This document shows positions 34,415 through 42,152 of a stretch of DNA of 64,000 nt, one piece after another (within the stretch, counting starts at the first letter, position 1; each line of letters begins with the position of its first letter). This DNA comes from Candidatus Methanoperedens sp. BLZ2 (lineage in GTDB: Archaea > Halobacteriota > Methanosarcinia > Methanosarcinales > Methanoperedenaceae), in the NCBI RefSeq assembly GCF_002487355.1, contig NZ_NTMG01000040.1, positions 1 to 64,000 of the forward strand, written 5' to 3'. Both the position numbers and the translations under genes were made by a program. The notes under the pieces are model-generated. The model ran no database searches. It saw only the letters and a list, made by a program, of their open reading frames with translations, and had not been told where the DNA came from.

Positions 34415-34651
34415 TTATTTTATCCTCAGTGCAGCCCAAATGAATAAAGTAAAAGGTAACCAGTAAGCAAAGAATATAATTTTATAGGCGATTCCTTCTG
34501 TTGATGGGTTTTTAATATCTTTAATAAAGCTTATTGGGTGTTTTTGACTATCCTCGCATAAAGGTAAAGCAGGATGAAAATTCTTTCTAAGAAAGCAGGC
34601 AGAAAGGAAGACGTAGATCCTGATTTCTCCCATTGCCTGGCAAAACTTCAA
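34415..34651 (-). CDS. Doubtful small frame with one hydrophobic segment
   Basis: A 78-codon frame ending in IIFFAYWLPFTLFIWAALRIK, a plausible single membrane segment. Its start lies over a plus-strand relic (34574-34737), it has no SD, and its N-terminus is of odd composition. It overlaps the longest version of the downstream gene by 25 bases. It is possibly real but may be the shadow of the relic on the other strand. Confidence 0.2.
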   Translation of the reverse strand: MKFCQAMGEIRIYVFLSACFLRKNFHPALPLCEDSQKHPISFIKDIKNPSTEGIAYKIIFFAYWLPFTLFIWAALRIK

Positions 34652-34737
34652 TTTACTCGGTCGATTTGAATTTCAAAGCAGCAAAGAAAGTCAATATCGA
34701 TGAGATGATTTGCCTTCTTGAACAGAAATTCGTATAG
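34574..34737 (+). pseudogene. Frameshifted small-gene relic
   Basis: ATG 34574 with AAAGCAGG upstream reads MKILSKKAGRKEDVDPDFSH ... KLQF. A one-base shift then joins SVDLNFKAAKKVNIDEMICL and LEQKFV-stop (TAG 34735-34737). Both halves have normal protein composition, which suggests a gene of about 55 codons broken by a frameshift. The family is not recognised. Confidence 0.35.
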
Positions 34738-34836
34738 CAGCAACTCAAAACAACCGATGAGAAGTTAGATCAAAATTCTTACTTTACCTTTATGCGGGGA
34801 TAGTCAAAAATACCCACGATGATACCAATGTAATAT

Positions 34837-34986
34837 TTAATTCATTTCTTTTCGTGCTGAGCACTCAAGGAATGGGCACGGCCAACAGTACCCTTCAAAA
34901 ATCTCACCGGTGTCCATAGGACAGTATCCTATTGGCCAATTCCTAGTCTTACGGTATTCCTCTGTAGCTTGACTTAAATGACTCAT
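34837..34986 (-). CDS. Small Cys-rich protein
   Basis: A 49-aa protein starting at ATG 34986 with GGAAGA upstream; a longer frame to 35037 is less likely. The C-terminal half reads GYCPMDTGEIFEGYCWPCPF then LEC, giving four cysteines in a zinc-ribbon-like or knuckle arrangement. It is one of several tiny metal-binding proteins in the window. The function is unknown. Confidence 0.45.
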   Translation of the reverse strand: MSHLSQATEEYRKTRNWPIGYCPMDTGEIFEGYCWPCPFLECSARKEMN

Positions 34987-35170
34987 AATGTAATCTTCCC
35001 GTCTCGCTTCAACATGCCTTGGGATGAGTATTAACATATAAGTTAAAATATATAAAATTTCTGTAACGGTGTTGTTTGCCCCATGACTGGGCCTAGTTGA
35101 GAGCGCTGATTTTAATTCCCTTTCATATTGTTGGATGGTATATTTGCGGGATCTTCCCCTTACTTTTTAA

Positions 35171-35206
35171 AATGCTACAATAATACAATAAAAGTGTAGT
35201 ATTTCA
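35171..35206. repeat. Palindromic AAATACTACA element
   Basis: The minus strand reads GTGAAATACTACACTTTTAT and continues to TTGTAGCATTTT, a palindrome with the same tips as the inner ends of the long inverted repeats (32165-32202 and 56742-56790). A half-site also lies at 55748-55765. It lies between the small Cys-rich gene and the DUF262 gene end. Confidence 0.5.
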
Positions 35207-35236
35207 CTTTTTTTTTAGTAATATCCTGGATACGAG

Positions 35237-36937
35237 TTATATTGATAATATCGAATTGATCTTATGAATTATCAGGCCTCTTCTTTCGCTTAAGAAATCC
35301 GTATAGTTTTCTATTTCCCAAAGATCTTCATTCTCTGGTATAAGATGTCTTTTAATATATAGATTTTTATTTTGCACAAAGTTTTTTATCCATTCTTTCA
35401 ATGGCTTGTTATTCTTTATCCCTCTGTTCGTGCCTGGATCTAATAACTGATAATTTTCAACTATATGAATAAATTGGTAATCATATTTGTTTTCTAAAAG
35501 TGAGATAGGATGGATGTGGTCTATATCTTGCGATCTTGTGATTGCTTCTCTATCATAGAGTATATAAAACAAAAATGTTTTTTCTAGGCTATTAAGATTT
35601 GATTCCTCGAAAGTATCATAAAAATATACTGGATGTAACCTATATACATCGAATAATTCTTTTATTGGAAAATCCTTTCCTTTGAAATTCTTTATTTTTC
35701 CTAATATCTTTTTTATACCTGTTTTATAAGGAATCCAACCCGCACCTTTGCTTTTGAAAACTCCACTCAAGAGAGATAGATACATCCATTTATACAAGTT
35801 CCTGTAATCAGTATTTGTTGTGTCATAAGTAACAAAAATATCTTTCAATTGATCGTCCGGAATGCTTTTATTAAAGATATGATAAGCTACAAAATACAGA
35901 GGTATAAAAGAACGATTTTCGTTCTTATAGTAATCATATAATTTTGCAGCTATTAAGAACATCTTTAATGCTTTTAATGTTTCTGCGATTCTTTTATTAT
36001 TATTTATTGCAAAAGTAGCATCTTCTTGCTCTATATTAGACATCTCTTTAGATTGGTTATCACTCAAAATGAATACGAGCTTAATGAGTGTATCTTGGGT
36101 TATCCCAATATCAGTATAATCTTTAAGAATTTTATCTAAGAATTCTTCCATCCCCCATTCATAACCTTTTAATTTTGATGCTACTAAGTCAAAAGATGAT
36201 AACTTTGTTCCTCCATCGTTTAACCTAATGAATAATTCAACCACTCTTTGCCTATTTGCAACTGGATCTAAAGCGCGATTAATTGTAACCCTGGCGAGAC
36301 CGACATGCTTACTACTAAAAACATTTTTGTAAAAAGTTCTAATATTCCTGGCTACATGTTCTTTTTGTTTTTCATTAATAATATTTAATCTTTTTATAAT
36401 TTCATCTGCTACTTGATCTTCATTATTGGTTTCTTTAAGGCGCATAAATAATGATGGTATCGAAATCCATTTTGTTTCTTTAAATGCATCCTCATTTCTA
36501 TCTTGATTTTTCTTAGGTAATTTTGATTCATCATTTTCGAATTCAAAATCAAATTCCATGTTTTTAAAATCGCTAAATAAGTCAAAATACAATATCTTTC
36601 TATTTATGCTACCGGTAAGACCGATATAAAAAGATTGTAACCTTTGTTGACCATCAATCACAAGATTATGATTTCTTTCTAACTTAATTTTGCTAAAAGA
36701 ACTTTGTGGCTTCCCATCTTTTGTAAAGTATCTAAAGGCAAACAAAGGTTCAAAATTTGCCTCCTCCTGAATTGTCATTATTCCACCAAAAGATTCTCCC
36801 TTCAATAAAGTATCAAATAATAGCTCCATTTTGTCTTCAGCCCACACAAGCCTTCTTTGGATAACTGGTAAAACTAATACATTTTCAAAAATATCGTTTA
36901 TGGTATCAGATACTGATTTTGATTCCCAATTTGACAT
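35237..36937 (-). CDS. DUF262/HNH (GmrSD-like) protein
   Basis: A 566-aa protein. The N-terminal DUF262 (ParB/sulfiredoxin-like) domain has VLPVIQRRLVWAEDKMELLF and the nucleotide-binding motif LVIDGQQRLQSFYIG (about 92-106). A C-terminal DUF1524-type HNH nuclease has RSQDIDHIHPISLLENK (about 480-495). This is the layout of GmrSD-type modification-dependent restriction enzymes, although target specificity varies widely. The ATG at 36937 is preceded by GAGGATAAAC. The length is usual for single-chain members. It stands alone; no methyltransferase is nearby, which fits a type IV (modified-DNA) enzyme. Confidence 0.85.
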   Translation of the reverse strand: MSNWESKSVSDTINDIFENVLVLPVIQRRLVWAEDKMELLFDTLLKGESFGGIMTIQEEANFEPLFAFRYFTKDGKPQSSFSKIKLERNHNLVIDGQQRLQSFYIGLTGSINRKILYFDLFSDFKNMEFDFEFENDESKLPKKNQDRNEDAFKETKWISIPSLFMRLKETNNEDQVADEIIKRLNIINEKQKEHVARNIRTFYKNVFSSKHVGLARVTINRALDPVANRQRVVELFIRLNDGGTKLSSFDLVASKLKGYEWGMEEFLDKILKDYTDIGITQDTLIKLVFILSDNQSKEMSNIEQEDATFAINNNKRIAETLKALKMFLIAAKLYDYYKNENRSFIPLYFVAYHIFNKSIPDDQLKDIFVTYDTTNTDYRNLYKWMYLSLLSGVFKSKGAGWIPYKTGIKKILGKIKNFKGKDFPIKELFDVYRLHPVYFYDTFEESNLNSLEKTFLFYILYDREAITRSQDIDHIHPISLLENKYDYQFIHIVENYQLLDPGTNRGIKNNKPLKEWIKNFVQNKNLYIKRHLIPENEDLWEIENYTDFLSERRGLIIHKINSILSI

Positions 36938-37002
36938 GTTTATCCTCACGAATCAAGAATATAACTACAAGTGTGTGTATATTATATGACGGTTATATAA
37001 AA

Positions 37003-37101
37003 CTATTCAATTATAATCTTAAGTGTAAACGGTTTGAAGTTTTTCTGAGGTTTTGCCCGAAGCCATGCTCTTGCTTGTTCTTGTGTAAATAACTATGCCA
37101 T
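37003..37101 (-). pseudogene. Short frame interrupted by TAG after two codons
   Basis: ATG 37101 with TAGGAGTTGAA upstream gives MA, then TAG, then LFTQEQARAWLRAKPQKNF and KPFTLKIIIE, then TAG. The SD is good and the peptide is protein-like, so this is probably the start of a gene disabled by a nonsense codon and truncated. The remainder of 36938-37178 shows no gene. Confidence 0.35.
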
Positions 37102-37178
37102 GTATTCAACTCCTATAATATTTGTTTTAGTTTATAGAAGTTTCAGCAAAGTGCGATTACATTCCCAGAGAAAATAAG

Positions 37179-37565
37179 TCAATCTTTAATTTTTATCTTT
37201 ATTAACTCATGAAATCTTTTTGCATTAGAAAAATCGCTTTCAGCAGCTGACTCTCCTGATATTATCTTAAGCATTTCAAACAATATTTTTTGTTCTAACA
37301 ATTTCGTTGCTATTTCAAATGAACCTATTTTTCTTGAAATTATGGATTCTCTTTCTTTATCATTATAAATTTCCTTGAGAATGGACTGAATGTGTTCATC
37401 CTTATGCCAAGATTTGATATCATTTTTATTTCGCCCTTCTATTAATGAATATGAAACACGACCGACTAAAATTGTGTATATTACAAATAAACTCCAAAGA
37501 TGCTCACCAAGAAACGGCCTTGATTTTTCAACATTCTCTTTAATCTGTAGGATTTTTTTTTTCAT
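37179..37565 (-). CDS. Helical hypothetical protein
   Basis: A 128-aa basic, mostly helical protein (MKKKILQIKENVEKSRPFLG, then LWSLFVIYTILVGRVSYSLI). The moderately hydrophobic stretch at 25-45 may be a membrane-facing helix. ATG 37565 was preferred over the adjacent TTG. There is no SD and no recognised family. The composition resembles accessory HEPN-like proteins, but no Rx4-6H motif is present. Confidence 0.5.
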   Translation of the reverse strand: MKKKILQIKENVEKSRPFLGEHLWSLFVIYTILVGRVSYSLIEGRNKNDIKSWHKDEHIQSILKEIYNDKERESIISRKIGSFEIATKLLEQKILFEMLKIISGESAAESDFSNAKRFHELIKIKIKD

Positions 37566-37674
37566 CAAATGAAAGGGATTTGAGTAACTTCACACTTTGA
37601 TCTTTATTATATTCACTTTCTGGCAAGATACCGAAAAAAAATGATGGAATTTCGCCGATTTTCCTTGTTTCTAT

Positions 37675-37896
37675 TAGGGGTATTGCTACGTAAGCTGTCA
37701 CCAGGGGCAGAGTTTTTTGACAGTTATGTTCGACCTGTCACCCGTAACTGTTTCCTGCCATTGCATGGAAGCGACATTTGAGTTATCCTGAATCACGAGT
37801 GTGTTAATGCTTCGATGTCCACAATTCTCAGGCGCAAAGCTGCAGCCACTCCAAAATACTCTGCCCCCAGTGACAGCTTACGTAGCTCTACCCCTA
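37675..37896. mobile_element. MITE-like element 1
   Basis: A 222-base element with long terminal inverted repeats. The left GGGGTATTGCTACGTAAGCT and following GTCACC match the reverse complement of the right end (GGGGTAGAGCTACGTAAGCT, GTCACT), continuing to GGGGCAGAGT, about 40 bases in all with few mismatches. No transposase fits inside, so it must be mobilised in trans. The remaining 37569-37949 holds no gene. Confidence 0.8.
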
Positions 37897-37949
37897 TATC
37901 CTGAAAGATCCCGGAAGGCTTATAACTTGCTTCGATAAAGAGTGATAAG

Positions 37950-38405
37950 ATGATATCAGATAGAATATCCTCGATACTGAATAATAAGATGATATTAGAT
38001 AAAATTTTTTTCTTAGAGATTGAAAGAAAAAAATTAAATGAAGAACTGGATAGACTTATTGAAATTGAAAGTGCGAATCAAAATATAACATGGATAAAGG
38101 AAGGAACAGGAGATTTAGAAACAGAATATAGGTTTTTAGTGGAAACTGAAGAAACAAAAGAGATAAGTAAAGAAATTGAAAAAATAGATAAGGAAATTGA
38201 GAGAATAGAACAAGAAAACAGGGAAAAAGAATCAAAAGAATATTGGGGAAAAATTACAAATGAAAAAGGTCAAATAATAACTGATTCAAGTCGTTTTACC
38301 GGAGTAGAACCAATAATTAAAAAACCCATTCTTATTCACGAAGAACCACAAGAAAAAAAGAAACCTGATGTAGCAAGTAAAACAAGAGAAAACTTACACA
38401 GATGA
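37950..38405 (+). CDS. Coiled-coil hypothetical protein
   Basis: A 151-aa, strongly charged protein with a Lys/Glu heptad-like region (ETKEISKEIEKIDKEIERIE, about residues 68-90), probably an intracellular coiled coil. ATG 37950 has GTGATAAG upstream, which is weak; a second Met lies at residue 14. It sits between two MITE-like elements, with no operon partner. The function is unknown. Confidence 0.45.
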   Translation: MISDRISSILNNKMILDKIFFLEIERKKLNEELDRLIEIESANQNITWIKEGTGDLETEYRFLVETEETKEISKEIEKIDKEIERIEQENREKESKEYWGKITNEKGQIITDSSRFTGVEPIIKKPILIHEEPQEKKKPDVASKTRENLHR

Positions 38406-38441
38406 ATCAGGATCTTTTATCTCTCTAATACTTTTTAAAAT

Positions 38442-38652
38442 CGACCTTCCGGTAGTAAAGGAGAAAAAAACAACGCTAAGCAAATCTCACTTATAGGGTA
38501 TCACTATTTCCACGATCGTTTTGTAATATAGAATAAAACATAATATCATGCCAGTTTCCTTTCTCACTGATAAAAAGCGGGAACGATTGCAGTGCTTCCT
38601 GGCAGAAATATCCCTAAACGTTGTTTTTTTCTCCATTACTACCGGAAGGTCG
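38442..38652. mobile_element. MITE-like element 2
   Basis: A 211-base element with near-perfect 34-base terminal inverted repeats: CGACCTTCCGGTAGTAAAGG then AGAAAAAAACAACG on the left, and the same with one mismatch, reverse-complemented, on the right. There is no internal gene. A solo copy of the repeat lies at 33541-33571. It is a non-autonomous transposon; the rest of 38406-38906 is AT-rich leader of the HEPN gene. Confidence 0.8.
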
Positions 38653-38906
38653 GAAGGGATGAAATTAATTACTTGTTTCGATAAGGAGTGAATATTCACC
38701 AGGATGCGATATAATAGGCAAACGCACATTAGCCCTTATGATTCTACCTTTGAGTAGGCTATAATCAAAGGGCAAATAGCAATTATGCTTATTTTTTGAA
38801 TTAATCCGGTAAGTCAAAGTAAATAATTTATATTGGTAAGAAATTTGCATTACGATTCTTAAATAAAAATTAAACAATAAAAATATAATGAATTTAATGA
38901 GGTGAT

Positions 38907-40037
38907 TTGTTGAAACAAGATATTCTAAGCGGAGGATATATTAAAAGCGAAAGAAAGGAGCATCCCCTATATAAAAAAATATCAGAACAAGGGCATAATA
39001 TTAGTAAAGAATTAAAAGATAATAAAATGAAATTGTATTTTGTTTTGGATAGATTTATTTATAGGAATGAAAAGGGAGAAATTGAATTTGATTCAGGATT
39101 CTATCAAAAGACTTATGATTTAGATTTCTCAAATAATCCAGACGACTTTTTCCTACAATACTCTTTGCGGCTTATGTCTCTTCATACGCTTATTATGAGA
39201 AAACCTTTACCTTTTGTAGCTATAGGTATATGGAAAAAAAATTGGACTATATACCCTATTATGGAAAATATCTCAGAAAGGTTAGAGTCTAACCTATTTG
39301 GACTTAGGGATAAATGGGAATTTTTGATCAATGATATAGAGATTATTGAGAAAAATATTAAATTCCATTCGAGTTTTCAAAAAGCTCTAATTTGGTATAC
39401 GCTTGCAGAACTATCTCAAACTAGGCTTGAAACTTTTATGAACTATTACCGTTTTATAGAAATACTATCAAAAGAAATGTATAAACATGTTGAAGAGAAA
39501 ATAAATATGTTTATAAAAACGGAATTATATATGTTTGACGAACAGGAAATAAAAAACAAGTATAGAATCCCCAATCGTGAAAAAATAAATTCTTACCTTA
39601 AATCACAACATGTTGAACATAATAAAATACAGAAAATAATTGAATTTAGAAATATGATTTCACATGGCGATGATTATACATTGGAATTTAATGGCAATCT
39701 CGTCACTGCAATCCATGAAATGGAAGAGATTATTTCAATAATAATCAAAAGAAAAATCAAACAAATGGGGGTTAAAGGTTTAAGAAATGAGTCATTTCTA
39801 TTAGACTATGTTGTACTAATATGGGAATCTGATCGCAAAATCGTCCTAACCGATATTGATAATACTGATCTCTATCGCCTTCCAAAAAAATGGAATTCTT
39901 TAGGTTGGATAGGGAAAAATGACGACAATGAAAAATTGATCGAACAGATCCAAGGTATGGTAAAATCACATGGCATAACAGATAAGCAAATTTATAGAAA
40001 TCTTATAAAAAATTTTGGACAAAAAATAAGTTATTGA
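38907..40037 (+). CDS. Apea-like HEPN-domain protein
   Basis: A 376-aa protein. The C-terminal half is a HEPN helical domain. A long helix (ALIWYTLAELSQTRLETFMN, about 155-175) is followed by the RNase-type motif FRNMISHGDD, with R248 and H253 forming Rx4H. HEPN domains of this type cleave RNA in defence and toxin systems. The N-terminal 140 residues are of unknown fold. The start is TTG (38907, or the next codon), with GAGGTG upstream. It stands alone between repeats. I infer a defence RNase; an active site is present, but the trigger is not evident. Confidence 0.65.
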   Translation: MLKQDILSGGYIKSERKEHPLYKKISEQGHNISKELKDNKMKLYFVLDRFIYRNEKGEIEFDSGFYQKTYDLDFSNNPDDFFLQYSLRLMSLHTLIMRKPLPFVAIGIWKKNWTIYPIMENISERLESNLFGLRDKWEFLINDIEIIEKNIKFHSSFQKALIWYTLAELSQTRLETFMNYYRFIEILSKEMYKHVEEKINMFIKTELYMFDEQEIKNKYRIPNREKINSYLKSQHVEHNKIQKIIEFRNMISHGDDYTLEFNGNLVTAIHEMEEIISIIIKRKIKQMGVKGLRNESFLLDYVVLIWESDRKIVLTDIDNTDLYRLPKKWNSLGWIGKNDDNEKLIEQIQGMVKSHGITDKQIYRNLIKNFGQKISY

Positions 40038-40180
40038 GTTCAGATAACACCATATATATAAAGTATTAAGTATTCAAACATTATTAAATATGTAACTCAT
40101 TTTCATAAGCAAGTCATTTGAAAATCCCCCCTTCCCCGGATTCCTTTCATTGAAAATAAATAAAGGAAGTAAACTGAATA

Positions 40181-40296
40181 AAATAACGCTTATACGCACA
40201 TTTTATCAGGACTTTATCTGAAAACAATATCTAGGGACGAAAAAATCTATCTCCTTCTATATGTCGTATAAATCATCTCATAAATGCAATATGATT
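40181..40296 (+). repeat. Gene-end repeat R1
   Basis: The first of three diverged copies (R1 here, R2 40901-41045, R3 41908-42055). Each starts with codons for LI(R/C)xFY(E/Q)D-like residues and a TGA, followed by a conserved AAAACAAT...GA(C)GA stretch and a CATATAA-GCTTCCAT segment. R1 reads TLIRTFYQDFI-stop. R1 is the most truncated copy. It lies between the HEPN gene and a membrane-protein gene. Confidence 0.6.
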
Positions 40297-40323
40297 CCCA
40301 TACAAGATGTATTGCTAAAAGGT

Positions 40324-40737
40324 TTACGTCTTCCGATTATCTTTTTCTCTACCCCCGTAAAGAGCTAAACTGACCAAAATAAAAATGAATAATCCGAATC
40401 CAATCAAACCTTCTTGCGGGAATTCCATATTCATATAAGGTAAAAGTGCTATTATGGCAAAACCGAATGCTGCTGAAAAAATAGATATAAAAAAATACGC
40501 GAAAAATAAATCACCTTTGGGCTGTAAATTTGCTACTGTAATATAATAAACAAGGGAGCCTATCAAAAAAGAACCCCATGAAGTGTAAATTAAACCACTA
40601 ATTTCCGGATTTGAATCTGCCGTATCTTTTATTTGCGTGCCACCAATTATCCCGCCAATAATCAACAAAATTTCAATAAATCTTATCTGTTTGTCTCTTA
40701 TTTTTTCATCGTTAATATCGAACATAAATTTAGGCAT
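40324..40737 (-). CDS. Four-helix membrane protein
   Basis: A 137-aa integral membrane protein with four hydrophobic segments (about 22-40, 50-70, 80-100 and 110-130), and a cytosolic N-terminus of about 20 residues rich in Lys/Asp. It ends YGGREKDNRKT. The ATG at 40737 has no SD. No family is recognised. It is isolated between copies R1 and R2 of the gene-end repeat. Confidence 0.55.
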   Translation of the reverse strand: MPKFMFDINDEKIRDKQIRFIEILLIIGGIIGGTQIKDTADSNPEISGLIYTSWGSFLIGSLVYYITVANLQPKGDLFFAYFFISIFSAAFGFAIIALLPYMNMEFPQEGLIGFGLFIFILVSLALYGGREKDNRKT

Positions 40738-40788
40738 GTAATTTATAATTACTTTTCAATAGATAATAGCTTCTGACATGACTCAGAA

Positions 40789-40941
40789 TTGAAGGAAGAC
40801 TTAAGATTACACAGACAAAAAAATATCGGAAAAACAGAGACATTATTTTCTTTGTTAGACGCAGCCGGTCTGGAGGAACAGGAGGTTTTCAAACTCGTGG
40901 TTAGAATGGTTATACGCACATTTTACGAGGTCGCTAGCTGA
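40789..40941 (+). pseudogene. Relic carrying the R2 gene end
   Basis: An open frame of 50 codons, from TTG 40789 to TGA 40939-40941, encodes LKEDLRLHRQKNIGKTETLF then SLLDAAGLEEQEVFKLVVRM and VIRTFYEVAS. It is amphipathic and protein-like and has no SD. Its last 12 codons lie in repeat R2 and match the peptide ends of R1 and R3, so it is the longest surviving tail of the gene that was copied. The family is unknown. Confidence 0.5.
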
Positions 40942-41045
40942 AAACAATTCCAGAGACGATATAATCTACCTTCTTCCATATCTCATATAATGGCTTCCAT
41001 TATTGCGATGTGAGCGATTATTATTGAGTGGATAATAAGTTATCA
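40901..41045 (+). repeat. Gene-end repeat R2
   Basis: The second copy of the repeat. It begins in the 40789-40941 relic and runs through the stop into non-coding DNA with TCTCATATAATGGCTTCCAT and GCGATGTGAGCGATTATTAT. R2 and R3 match over about 145 bases, including the end GGATAATAAGTTA/GGGTAATAAGTTA. The rest of 40738-41122 holds no other feature. Confidence 0.6.
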
Positions 41046-41122
41046 TCCGTTGAATTTATCTGAAATTAGGATTAATAGTTACATTTAAGTAAAGAACAAC
41101 CAACTATTAAAATAAGATAAGT

Positions 41123-41347
41123 ATGCAAATGCAACAACAAGATTATAGTTTTAGGATTGATAAAACAAGCATAAAAAACATCTCAAAAAGCATAGCCAGT
41201 GAGGTGGCAGATAGAATCTATTATGAATTTCTGCTTGCTAGATATATGCCAGAAGTCCTTGCCATAGAGAAAGGTAGTGTTGCACCCATAAAAACTGAAG
41301 ACTTTAAGCAACAGTTAATGTCTAGGATTAATTCAATGGCTAAATAA
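41123..41347 (+). CDS. Possible antitoxin of a convergent pair
   Basis: A 74-aa protein with a Gln-rich N-terminus (MQMQQQDYSFRIDKTSIKNI) and a helical body (ISKSIASEVADRIYYEFLLA), a size usual for antitoxins. It has no clear SD. Its 3' end overlaps, tail to tail, the RelE-like gene on the other strand by 15 bases. No DNA-binding motif is obvious. The antitoxin role is inferred only from the neighbour. Confidence 0.45.
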   Translation: MQMQQQDYSFRIDKTSIKNISKSIASEVADRIYYEFLLARYMPEVLAIEKGSVAPIKTEDFKQQLMSRINSMAK

Positions 41348-41689
41348 TTCCATTATATTTTTTATTCCTCCTTCAAATGCATATTCCAGCTTCTTCGTAA
41401 GTTGGTTTATTACTTTTTGCTGTTTTTCTCTATGTTCCCACTTCACAATGTAAAACTTCTCGTTTTCCTGGTTAATAATAACATAAAGCCTGTAAGGGGG
41501 ATTCATGAACTTTATTTCACCGAGGATATACTTGTCTCTGACTTGAAGCAGTTTGACGGCGTTTTTGCCCATTCTCTCTATCTTTTCTATTGATTTGTAG
41601 ATAAGTTCCAATTGCTTCTTTTCCTTTATCCTCTCAATCTCTTTTTGGAAGGATGGAACAATTATTACCTCAATTTTCTCTTTAGTCAT
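41333..41689 (-). CDS. RelE/ParE-like toxin
   Basis: A 118-aa basic protein with the RelE-fold pattern: IIVPSFQKEIERIKEKKQLE (helix 1), KNAVKLLQVRDKYILGEIKF (core strands), and PPYRLYVIINQENEKFYIVK WEHREKQQ (strand 4 and the basic tail). Arg, Tyr and Lys residues typical of ribosome-dependent RNases are present. It starts at ATG 41689 without a visible SD. The convergent partner is unusual, because RelE genes normally sit in the same operon as their antitoxin. Confidence 0.65.
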   Translation of the reverse strand: MTKEKIEVIIVPSFQKEIERIKEKKQLELIYKSIEKIERMGKNAVKLLQVRDKYILGEIKFMNPPYRLYVIINQENEKFYIVKWEHREKQQKVINQLTKKLEYAFEGGIKNIMELFSH

Positions 41690-41907
41690 TTCTGTAGCAC
41701 TATTATTATATCATGTCTATTTAAATAGAACCTTACTGTAGTATTGCATTAGCACTCCAGTCTATTTATAATAATACGAAAATGGTTTGGTATAACGCAT
41801 TAACCAGCCCCAACTTCTTACCACGTTAAGGTATAGGAGCATGCGCGTATTACGCATCGTAACGTATGAGTTTCAATCCTTTGATTACATTGAGAACGTA
41901 TTCAGCA

Positions 41908-42055
41908 TAAAATAATCCTTATATGCAGTTTTTACGAGGACGCTACCTGAAAACAATATCCATAGACGGTATTCTAAACTTTCGTTCATACCCCATATAA
42001 ACGCTTCCATAAATGGACTATGGGCGATCATCATGGAATGGGTAATAAGTTAAGC
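41908..42055 (+). repeat. Gene-end repeat R3
   Basis: The third copy of the repeat; it reads LICSFYEDAT-stop and then parallels R2 through ATATAAACGCTTCCATAAAT and ATGGGCGATCATCATGGAAT. It lies 100 bases ahead of the LRR-Roc-COR gene. The remaining 41690-42152 shows no gene. Confidence 0.6.
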
Positions 42056-42152
42056 CATCACATTTGTGTACTATAATGCCAGAACTTTAAGAACATATTT
42101 AACCATATTTGACATCTTTAAAAAAAATAGTTATGAAATGTTGTAGGTAGTT

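Noticed and set aside
35085-35120. A tRNA-like stretch, GGGCCTAGTTGAGAGCGC followed by a TTTTAA anticodon-like run
   Set aside because: It resembles the D-arm and anticodon part of a tRNA, but the acceptor stem and T-loop are missing and the D-arm is shortened. At most it is a relic; no tRNA gene can be supported.
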